From the NCBI GenBank assembly GCA_964615095.1, contig CAZTPX010000029.1, positions 11,079-75,078 on the forward strand: DNA of 64,000 nt, in the 5' to 3' direction. The position numbers were made by a program, and so were the translations under genes. This DNA comes from JANXQG01 sp964615095 (lineage in GTDB: Bacteria > Planctomycetota > Planctomycetia > Pirellulales > Thermoguttaceae). Positions 40,001 through 46,729 of the stretch are shown here, one piece after another; the first letter of the stretch is position 1; every line of letters begins with the position of its first letter. The notes below the pieces were generated by a model. That model was not told the origin of the DNA. It saw only the letters and a list, made by a program, of their open reading frames with translations, and did not search any database.

Positions 40001-42213
40001 CGTTTTTGGGCATCGATACCACCGCCGGCAATTTCTCCTACGGCTCGGCTATCCCGGGCAGCTTGGGACTGACGAAGCTGGGCGCTAATACGCTGACCTT
40101 GACCGGCTCCAATAGCTACGTCGGACCCACATCGGTCAACCAGGGTAATCTTCTCGTTAACGGCTCGCTGGCCAGCCCGGTGACGGTCAACAGCGGCGGC
40201 ATGCTGGGCGGCTCGGGCAGCCTGACCAGCGTGACCGTGGCCTCGGACGGGTCGTTGTCGCCGGGCGCAGTCCCTAGCCCGCTGAACGTCAGCGGCAGCC
40301 TTACGCTGGTGTCCGGCGCACAGATGGACTACGCCCTCGACACGCCCGCCGACAGCGACGAGGTTTACATGCCCTCAGGGCCGCTTGTGCTCAGCGGCCA
40401 GCAGTTCGCCGATTTCAACTTCACGTGGTCGGCCAACGTCGCACCGGGCACGTACAACCTGATCGACGCCCAATCGATCACCGGCAGCCTGGGCACCAGC
40501 ACCAGCGGCACGATCGACGGCTGGCCGGCGAACATCGCCATCCAAGGCGACGAAGTGGTGCTCAACGTCGTGCCGGAGCCGGGGACGCTGATGCTACTGG
40601 GGGCAATCGTGGCTTCGTGCATCGTCGTTCGGAGGCGACGTATATTTCGTATATCGTCTGCAAACAGGCAATCCCGCAGTCCCTTCCCGGCGAGCGTCAC
40701 CACCGTCGGTTGTATCCTCGCCTCTTGCTATTTCACGCCGAGCGTCGCCTGCGGCGCATCGATGATTGGTTTCGACAACCTTGGTCCTACGAACACGTAC
40801 AGCAACCAAGGTATGGCCATCGGCAACACGGGCTTCCCCAACACATGGGGCGTCGCCACGAGTTTCGTGCCCAGCGCTACGGGCGTTTTGGAAGAGCTTT
40901 GGACCTCCATGTATGCCGGTAATCCTTCAAAGCCCCTCACTCTTTCGCTTGCCGCCGACCAATCGGGCGCTCCTGGCCAAGTCCTCTGGACCGACACGAT
41001 TGTCAACCAGCTCGGGATTGCTGGGAGCGTTCTGCACCTCAGTGCGCTAAACGGCCCCCCACTCAAGGCCGGATCGACCTACTGGCTTGAGGCCGCGGCA
41101 GGCACGACCTACAGCGAGTTTTGGGGCTTCAATTTGACGGGTGACACAGGTGCAATAGCGCAAAGCATCAACGGCGGCGCGTGGAACGTATCTTATCACT
41201 CCCGGCTCGGCATGCGTGTGGGTGTGGTCCCCAGCCTCTGGAATGTTGCCCGCGGCGGAAGTTGGGCGACGGCCGCCAACTGGACACCAGCGGCGCTGCC
41301 GGATGGTTCCGGCAACACTGCCGACTTCAGTTGGCAGACCCTCGCCGCCAGCGCTACGGTGACGCTCGACGGCAGCCACACCATCGGCAACCTGATCTTC
41401 GGCGACCAGGGAAACGCCTACAATTGGACGCTGGCCGCGGGCAACGGCGGCACGCTGACCCTCCAGGTCTCGACCGGCACACCCACGATCACCGTCGACA
41501 ATCAGACAGCCACGATCAGCGCGGTGCTGGCCGGCAGCCAGGGGCTGACCACGACCGGCAGCGGCATTCTCGCATTAAGCGGCAGCAATACTTATACCGG
41601 CCCGACCACAATCAGCCAGGGCAAACTCACCGTCGATGGCTGGCTGACCAATTCGGCCGTCAACGTCAGCGGCGGCACTTTGGGCGGCACGGGCACGTTT
41701 GGCAGCGTCTCGGTCAACGCCGGCGGGCACCTCGCCCCGGGCGACCTCAACAGCGGCGCGCTCATCCTGGCGGGCAATATGGACTTTGAGGGTGGCGAGT
41801 TCGACGTCATCGGTACGGGCAGTTCCATTACCGGTATGTCGATCACGGGCAACTTGAGTTTGAACGGCGATCCCACGCTCGACGTCACAGGGAACCTTTC
41901 CGGCGGGCCGTACACGATCGCCAGCTACGGCGGGACCCTCAGCGGACACTTCGGCACGCTGGACATTCCCACCGGCTACACCATTAACTATGGTACGGGC
42001 AGCGACAGCTCGATTACCCTTTCGGCAGTGCCCGAACCCTGCACAGTTGTTCTACTTTCCGCTGGTGCCACTGGTCTTGTTGGCTATGGTTTGCGGAAGC
42101 GACGGGTAGCGAGAAGAACTGCGAAGCCAGTGGTTTTCAAACAAGACGCCCCAGCCATCCTGTCGTTCCCATCGCATTCGTCCACGACGCGTGAGGCACG
42201 ACGGGCAGCATGA
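37075..42213 (+). CDS. Giant GloVer/autotransporter-repeat PEP-CTERM protein with an internal PEP-CTERM (fusion)
   Basis: A 1712-residue protein with signal peptide (1-23). Residues about 25-375 are GloVer repeats and 385-1160 autotransporter-associated beta-strand repeats ('TLNMNGAGTLVLGGANTYSG', 'TLTLTGSNSYVGPT'). At 1167-1189 there is a complete PEP-CTERM element ('VPEPGTLMLLGAIVASCIV' plus RRRR). A second signal-like stretch follows ('VTTVGCILASCYFTPSVACG', about 1205-1225), then a new extracellular part with 'MIGFDNLGPTNTYSNQG', more beta-strand repeats, and a terminal PEP-CTERM at 1653-1655 with the shared tail. The layout is two surface proteins fused head to tail. Whether exosortase would cut at the inner site is open. 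Confidence 0.82.
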   Translation: MSWKPLLSAILVFGCLSAGAGAQNINTLYTFSGGYDGGAVDGALTLSGSVLYGTTEMGGAYSQGDVFSIPVTGGSVTVLSSLSGAPSGFTLGLAGVTLVGSTLYGTTYGGGADYDGSVFSVPVTGGPETTLLSFTGTGGACPGVGPIGSLTLVGSTFYGMTRDGGAYGDGNVFCVNINGSGYKNLLNFNGTNGQNPYGGLTLGGSSFYGLTYSGGTDGAGSVFSMPVGGGSATTLYSFQWYDAPCYPKGNLVLSGTTLYGTTWNGGACGYGTVFSMPVSRGTPTVLLNFNGANGEYPPGYLTLVGSTLYGVAQMGGAANNGTVFSVSINGGSSGIISLSASNGYFPQGGLTLSGSTWYGTASGGINGAGTVFSLPLFSPASTWNVDAGSNWSAVANWGNGTPAGMDAQATFGNAITAPRSIAVDMAVTLGTLTFNSSQSYTIAGPQAVTLQASAGDAAINVSGSHQIFAPLVLASATDVTVNNSTDTLTVRGSISGPGTLNMNGAGTLVLGGANTYSGGTSVSGGTLQLAHPLAVQNSTVSMTSSGCLAFAPGVTNPVLGGLAGAANIALATAASEAVTLQVGGNGQNTIYSGALRGPGGLIKEGTGTLTLAASGTYTGPTVIAGGVLQLSNAINGSSVGVHFVGNGGAVSGSAGVVPMGNWNNESGYAFSASPLTNNSGQASGATFSLNGATSVWCTGSANQLLNGYVNVSGGSMAFTVSGIPYARYSIYAYVGDFNFGTKEEATVNGATYYFATEGRAPTTYTAITSTNSSSYQLGNYIEVDGLTGASQAVTVGGTAQQYGGLCGVEIVNTSPVSGVNVLPATTALSLASGGTLDLGGGSQQVASLSDQTPGSGGSIINSGTSASVLTISATGDSTTFSGTIRGGGTFRAIRLVMSGSGAQTLAGSNSYTGGTTINSGTLEAAGTASLPGYATAGKLTVASGGMFAVGAGGSGWTPTNIASLLAANGGNFASGSFLGIDTTAGNFSYGSAIPGSLGLTKLGANTLTLTGSNSYVGPTSVNQGNLLVNGSLASPVTVNSGGMLGGSGSLTSVTVASDGSLSPGAVPSPLNVSGSLTLVSGAQMDYALDTPADSDEVYMPSGPLVLSGQQFADFNFTWSANVAPGTYNLIDAQSITGSLGTSTSGTIDGWPANIAIQGDEVVLNVVPEPGTLMLLGAIVASCIVVRRRRIFRISSANRQSRSPFPASVTTVGCILASCYFTPSVACGASMIGFDNLGPTNTYSNQGMAIGNTGFPNTWGVATSFVPSATGVLEELWTSMYAGNPSKPLTLSLAADQSGAPGQVLWTDTIVNQLGIAGSVLHLSALNGPPLKAGSTYWLEAAAGTTYSEFWGFNLTGDTGAIAQSINGGAWNVSYHSRLGMRVGVVPSLWNVARGGSWATAANWTPAALPDGSGNTADFSWQTLAASATVTLDGSHTIGNLIFGDQGNAYNWTLAAGNGGTLTLQVSTGTPTITVDNQTATISAVLAGSQGLTTTGSGILALSGSNTYTGPTTISQGKLTVDGWLTNSAVNVSGGTLGGTGTFGSVSVNAGGHLAPGDLNSGALILAGNMDFEGGEFDVIGTGSSITGMSITGNLSLNGDPTLDVTGNLSGGPYTIASYGGTLSGHFGTLDIPTGYTINYGTGSDSSITLSAVPEPCTVVLLSAGATGLVGYGLRKRRVARRTAKPVVFKQDAPAILSFPSHSSTTREARRAA

Positions 42214-42765
42214 TCGAGCGCGTCGAAGGCCCACGCTTCTGACTATCCACTTCTTATAGTCAATGTGGCCGTTGACCTGATTCGTCGATACCGGGCTATT
42301 TCATTCTCGCATGTTTTATTGCGGCAATTCACGGTCGTCCGGTAAATTGCAGCCCAGCCCGCCTTCATGTCGCCGTGGAATCTGCCCCGTGCCGCAACAT
42401 CAACCCACCCTTGTGGCCAATGTCGGCCATCTCGCTCGCTGGCAAATGCTCGATCAATTTGCAATAAATCTCATAGCGACATTTGACAAAGCGAGGACGC
42501 CGTATTAGATTGCACGTTGTTCCAGCACGGAACCCTACACGTATGGAGGTTGTTCCGGAACACGGGCGGCACGGGTGTGCAGCCCACACGCATGGCAATT
42601 CATTGCAGGCAGCGTTGCGCATAACGAGCACGGTACCAGCCCCATAGCCCGGCGGGGATCCTATTTACTCAGCTGTACTGGCGCGGCTCACTTTGACGGC
42701 GACTCTCAAGCGAGTCTCGCACTGCGCGCCTATCTTTCGCTGGTTCGTTCTCCCTTGAGTGTCTT
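42214..42765 (+). repeat. Array repeat R2 (about 552 bp intergenic block)
   Basis: Near-identical copy of R1 located between the second and third PEP-CTERM genes, of almost the same length (552 against 551 bp). Identity extends from the coding tail of the upstream gene through the stop and promoter to GTGTCTT at 42765. After that the sequences diverge at once, 72 bp before the start of the third gene. This sharp boundary upstream of two different genes indicates that the block, not the gene, is the conserved unit. Confidence 0.85.
42483..42511 (+). promoter_or_regulatory. Sigma70-like promoter in R2
   Basis: TTGACA at 42483-42488, 17-bp spacer, TAGATT at 42506-42511. The GTTCC-AGCAC-GGAAC hairpin is at 42519-42533, at the same offset as in R1. 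It should drive the third PEP-CTERM gene with a leader of about 320 nt. Confidence 0.65.
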
Positions 42766-42836
42766 ACTTGGTGTGGTGCTGCGCGCTATTGAAGGTGTGT
42801 AGGTTTTTTCAAGTCCAAATCCCAAAGGAGCAAGTT

Positions 42837-45179
42837 ATGTCCGCATCTCTGTCCCCCCGTCGCTCCACCGCGGCTGGCCCCTGTTTTTTGCAGCATCCGT
42901 GCTTCCATAAGCTCATCGCACGCGCTTGTTTGCTGGCCGCGGGATTGTTCCTCTCGTCGAGGACCGTAAGCGGAGACGATATTTTTGTCACGAACTACGG
43001 TAGCGGCACGGTTGGCGAGTACACCACGTCGGGTGCAACGGTGAATGCCTCCCTGGTCTCCGGGTTGGCGTATCCGTCCGGCATTGCGATTTCCGGATCG
43101 AACCTGTTTGTCACGCTTGGCTCCTCAGGCGCGGTTGGCGAATACACGACGTCGGGCGCCACGGTGAACCCGTCCCTGGTCTCTGGGTTCTATTACTTGG
43201 CGAACGTTGCCGTGTCCGGAACGGACGTGTTTATCTCCAGCAACGCCTACTACGGCATCATTTCCGAATACACCACCTCGGGCGCCACCGTGAACGCCTC
43301 CCTGATCACGGGGCTGAGCTGGCCGGACGGCATGGCCTTTTCTGGATCAGACCTATTTGTCGTAAATGACACCGGCACGATTGGCGAATACACAACCTCG
43401 GGCGGAGTCATTAACCGTGCGCTCATCTCGGGGCTGGCGAGCGCTCAGCCGGAGGGGATTGCCATCTCTGGGTCAGATCTGTTTGTCACGAACTACCTCG
43501 CCGGCACGGTTAGCGAATACACCACGTCGGGTGCACTCGTGAACGCCTCCCTTATCTCGGGGTTGGGCAATCCGCTCGCCATTGCCGTGTCTGGACAGGA
43601 TCTGTTCGTCGCGAATTCCATGGGACATACAATTTCCGAGTACACCACGTCGGGCGCACTTGTGAACGCCTCGCTGATCTCGGGGCTGAGCCAGCCGGGG
43701 GGCATTGCCGTTGTTCCAGTTCCATCTGCCGTTGCCCTAACCGCGTCGAATACTATCATAATCACCGGTGGAACCGGGACCTTGAGCGCAACGGTAGGCA
43801 ACTCAGCCGTTTCCGGTGCCAACAACCTGAACTACACCCTAGCAGCCACCGTCGTAAGCGGGAATGCCGCGTTGGGAACGATAACATCCGGCACCGGCAG
43901 CCTTGCTCCCAGCGCCAGCCGGTCCTGCACCGTTCCGGCCACGTCCACCAATCTCGGCGTCAACACGATTTCCCTTACCGCCAGCGATCCGAATTCGAGC
44001 AACCTCAGTCAAACCGCTACGGCCACCCTCACCGTCTACGACCATTCCAACGCCTCGCTGTCGTCCAGCGCCGCGCAGACGACCCAAACCATCAACTTCG
44101 GCAACGTCCTGCGGGGAGCGACAATCCCCAGCCAGAGCTTCGCGATCTACAACCTGGCAGCGAATACCTCGGCGGCATATACGGCCAACCTCAAACTGAC
44201 CGGGTTTTCAACCGGCGGCGATCCGGCATTTTCGACGAACCTCTCGGTCTTCAACGGCCTGGCAGCGGGCAACGGCAATACTTTCACCGCTTCGCTTAAC
44301 ACCAGCAAGTATACGACCACGGGCATCAACACCGTCACGATGGCTGCCTCGCAGTTGGCAGACGATAGCGGCCTGCCCGGCGCGGGTGGCAACAACAACG
44401 GGGCGGTGACAGTCACGTTTCAAGGCAACGTGGGCAACGCCACCGCCGACACCAGTAATTCGCAGACCACCTTCGGACGCGCGTTGACCGCCACGGTCCC
44501 CGCCAGCGGCAGCTATGCCAACCTGGAATCGAAGACCACGGCCACCTCCGGCAGCGGCGGGCAGGGCATGGTGGGCAGCACAGCCACGATCCTGGCCGGG
44601 ACGAACAGCAGTAGCTCGGCCCAGACGGTCGGCATGGCCTGGCGGACCCGCGCACAAGCGGAGGTCGGTTCGGGCGTGATTAGCGACATCGTGCAGGTGA
44701 GCGGCATTGCCCTGAACGGCAGCAGCGGGCAGACCGCTCCCTTTGTCCTAGAGATGAGCTACGACTCCGACGTATTGCCCGGCACGTCGGCCGCGGACGA
44801 CCCGCTCTACCTGGCATGGCTCGATCCAACTACTGGCCTGTGGGTAAACGCCGTTGACGGCAATGTCGGAACCAACTCGGGCAACTACGAAGTGGGGGCC
44901 TATCCTAACGGCGATACAACGCTGGGCGATTGGGGCGTGAATACGGCGAACCAGACGGTGTGGGCCGTGGTGAATCACGACGGCGATTTCGCTGTCGTGC
45001 CCGAGCCTTCCACGCTGGCTTTATTGGGGGTCGGTGCCCTCGGTCTTGTCTGCTACGGTTTGCGGCGGCGATGGGTATCGAGAACTGCGAAGCCAGCGGC
45101 CTTCGACCACGACGCCCCAGCCATCCTAGCCTTCCCCTCGCAGTCGTCCACGGCGCACGCAGCCCGAAGGGCCGCTTGA
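42837..45179 (+). CDS. Beta-propeller-type PEP-CTERM surface protein
   Basis: A 780-residue protein; ATG 42837 has AAAGGAGC upstream, while the frame further upstream is leader. Signal peptide about 20-52. Residues about 55-290 hold six repeats of about 40-45 residues, each with 'EYTTSGA' or 'EYTTSGG', a V/I-N-x-S/A-L core and a following 'ISGSDLFV' strand: a six-bladed propeller is likely. Near residue 293 'VVPVPSAVAL' looks like a decayed PEP-CTERM junction into a second beta-rich part. The true anchor is P722-E723-P724 with 'LGLVCYGLRRR', followed by the shared tail ending 'ARRAA'. Third gene of the array. Function probably adhesion or surface structure; unproven. Confidence 0.82.
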   Translation: MSASLSPRRSTAAGPCFLQHPCFHKLIARACLLAAGLFLSSRTVSGDDIFVTNYGSGTVGEYTTSGATVNASLVSGLAYPSGIAISGSNLFVTLGSSGAVGEYTTSGATVNPSLVSGFYYLANVAVSGTDVFISSNAYYGIISEYTTSGATVNASLITGLSWPDGMAFSGSDLFVVNDTGTIGEYTTSGGVINRALISGLASAQPEGIAISGSDLFVTNYLAGTVSEYTTSGALVNASLISGLGNPLAIAVSGQDLFVANSMGHTISEYTTSGALVNASLISGLSQPGGIAVVPVPSAVALTASNTIIITGGTGTLSATVGNSAVSGANNLNYTLAATVVSGNAALGTITSGTGSLAPSASRSCTVPATSTNLGVNTISLTASDPNSSNLSQTATATLTVYDHSNASLSSSAAQTTQTINFGNVLRGATIPSQSFAIYNLAANTSAAYTANLKLTGFSTGGDPAFSTNLSVFNGLAAGNGNTFTASLNTSKYTTTGINTVTMAASQLADDSGLPGAGGNNNGAVTVTFQGNVGNATADTSNSQTTFGRALTATVPASGSYANLESKTTATSGSGGQGMVGSTATILAGTNSSSSAQTVGMAWRTRAQAEVGSGVISDIVQVSGIALNGSSGQTAPFVLEMSYDSDVLPGTSAADDPLYLAWLDPTTGLWVNAVDGNVGTNSGNYEVGAYPNGDTTLGDWGVNTANQTVWAVVNHDGDFAVVPEPSTLALLGVGALGLVCYGLRRRWVSRTAKPAAFDHDAPAILAFPSQSSTAHAARRAA

Positions 45180-45489
45180 TCGAGCGCGTCGAAGGCCCAC
45201 GCTTCTGACTGTCCATTTCTTATAGTCAACGTGGCCTGTTGGCCCGATTTGTCGATGCCAACGAAGCTACTTCTCGCATGTTTTGTTGTGGCAATTCATC
45301 GAGTTCCAGTGAATTGGGCACGGCAACGCCCGAGCCACCGTCATCGACATCGCCGCCGCTCGCCCCGGATGCAATAAAATGTCTTCCGGGTGTTTGACAA
45401 AGCCATGTCGCATGGTTATCTTGGCTTTTGTTCCAGCAAGGAACCCTACACGTAGGTAGATTGTTTCTGAACACGGGCGGCACGGGTGT
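45180..45489 (+). repeat. Array repeat R3 (about 310 bp, partial and more diverged)
   Basis: Follows the third PEP-CTERM gene. Its first about 110 bp and its last about 100 bp match R1/R2, while the middle is shorter and diverged. It ends with ACACGGGCGGCACGGGTGT at 45489, where the sequence changes into a restriction-modification gene fragment. The promoter and first hairpin are preserved although no PEP-CTERM gene follows. Confidence 0.8.
45394..45422 (+). promoter_or_regulatory. Sigma70-like promoter in R3
   Basis: TTGACA at 45394-45399, 17-bp spacer, TATCTT at 45417-45422. The spacer sequence differs from R1/R2 but its length and the hairpin offset (GTTCC-AGCAA-GGAAC, 45430-45444) are kept. 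It now points into the type ISP gene fragment. Confidence 0.6.
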
Positions 45490-45913
45490 CGCAGCGGACT
45501 TCCGCGCCTTCGCCGCGGCGGGCGAGAAGCTCGCCCGGCTGCACGTCGAATACGAAGAACTGGAGCCCTGGCCGTTGGCCTGGATCGAATCGCCCGGCGT
45601 GCCACTCTCCTACTGTGTCGAGAAAATGCGGCTGGCCAAGGACAAGCTGGCGCTGGTCGTGAATGATTCACTTACGCTGGAGTGTATTCCACCGGCGGTC
45701 TTCGAGTATCGCCTCGGCAACCGCAGCGCCCTGGACTGGGTAATCGATCAATACCAGGTCAGCGAGGACAAGCGCTCCGGCATTCGCAGCGACCCCAATC
45801 GCGCGGACGATCCAGAGTATATCGTCCGTCTCGTCGGTCAGTTCGTGCGCGTGAGCATCGAAACTGTCGAAATTATCAACGGCTTGCCGGCCGAGTTTGG
45901 CGGTGGCAAGTGA
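45481..45913 (+). pseudogene. C-terminal fragment of a type ISP restriction-modification enzyme
   Basis: An open frame runs from TTG 45428, but its first about 18 codons are array repeat. From about 45487 it encodes 'ADFRAFAAAGEKLARLHVEY', 'SYCVEKMRLAKDKLALVVND', 'FEYRLGNRSALDWVIDQYQV' and 'EDKRSGIRSDPNRADDPEYI'. I recognise these as the extreme C-terminus (target-recognition end) of large single-chain type ISP (LlaGI-like) enzymes. The helicase, nuclease and methyltransferase parts, over a thousand residues, are absent. The array boundary therefore coincides with a truncated restriction-modification gene. Confidence 0.75.
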
Positions 45914-45982
45914 AGATGCCTATGGAGAGCTTTCATTGCTCTGCACCCTTCAGCCGCCTCCAGCGAGGCCAAGGTCGCCGAC

Positions 45983-46216
45983 ATGGAACTGAGCATCTTC
46001 AACGACGATCGGTTCATCTACCTGGACGGCATCACTGTCCACGAGCGGCGTCCCGGCTGGGTTACGCTGGAAATCCCGCCCTTGGAGGCATGGGAGAAAC
46101 CCTTGTGCTGGCTGACGCCTGAGCAACGGAAGCGGGTCGAGTCGCCGGAGTTCTTCCAGTTGGTGCAGAGCCACGTCACCAGGAAGTACCTGGCATTGAA
46201 GCCGGCCGGGCCCTAG
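45983..46216 (+). CDS. Small hypothetical protein
   Basis: A 77-residue frame after the restriction-modification fragment. It starts at ATG 45983 with AAGG nearby. The sequence has balanced, non-repetitive composition ('MELSIFNDDRFIYLDGITVH', 'GWVTLEIPPLEAWEKPLCWL', 'FQLVQSHVTRKYLALKPAG'), which looks coding, but no family is recognised. It could be an accessory gene of the former restriction-modification locus. The 46217-46528 region that follows holds no gene. A weak TTGACT-17 bp-TACCCT pair at 46445-46473 might serve the lipoprotein gene. Confidence 0.5.
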   Translation: MELSIFNDDRFIYLDGITVHERRPGWVTLEIPPLEAWEKPLCWLTPEQRKRVESPEFFQLVQSHVTRKYLALKPAGP

Positions 46217-46528
46217 ACAACGAAAGGGGCATGTTTCAGTGTCGATGATTATTAGCCCCTGCGCTCGGAGTCTACCCGGATATGGCGGCCCTGATCGCCA
46301 CACGATTTTCTGCCGGCGAGTCAGTCGAAAAATGGAAGACCGTCTGTTGCGTTGGCCGCCGCGGCACGTGTAGAATTAGGGGGGGGCTGGAGAGGCGGCG
46401 CAAGACAGGAAATCGAGTACGCCGACGACACCTTCCCGGCGGACTTGACTAAGCCGCGTCGTTTCGCTACCCTCACTCAGTAGTATAGCTTTGCTGTCGA
46501 ACATTCCACTGTTTGGCGATCGAATACG

Positions 46529-46723
46529 ATGGCGTACATCAAACGGCTCCTGCTCCTCCTGGCAATGGGTTCGGTGTCGGTCGTGCTGGCCGGATGCTAC
46601 GGCGTACCCGCGACGCACCGGATAGACACACCGTTTCGCGCATCGACGGTGGCGGACAGCGAGCCCGTAGCGGGGTTGAAGACGGCCGGATCCCCTGAAG
46701 TCGACACACAACATTCGCGATAA
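46529..46723 (+). CDS. Small lipoprotein, candidate partner of the adjacent radical SAM enzyme
   Basis: A 64-residue protein with a lipoprotein signal: 'YIKRLLLLLAMGSVSVVLAG' ends in a lipobox with Cys23, giving a mature protein of only 42 residues. The mature part starts C-Y-G-V-P-A and has 'VADSEPVAGLKTAG'. I compare this from memory with the radical-SAM-associated lipoprotein family (TIGR04134), where a Y-G-x-P motif soon after the Cys is followed by a V-x-D-x-x-x-P-V/I-x-G-I/L-K segment. The gene ends 6 bp before the radical SAM gene starts, so translation is probably coupled. If right, this is a very short member. Confidence 0.65.
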   Translation: MAYIKRLLLLLAMGSVSVVLAGCYGVPATHRIDTPFRASTVADSEPVAGLKTAGSPEVDTQHSR

Positions 46724-46729
46724 CCAATC

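Noticed and set aside
35000..46300. Integron-type cassette array
   Set aside because: There is no integrase gene, the blocks are about 550 bp with promoters, and homology extends into coding sequence. That fits homologous recombination better than attC-type sites.
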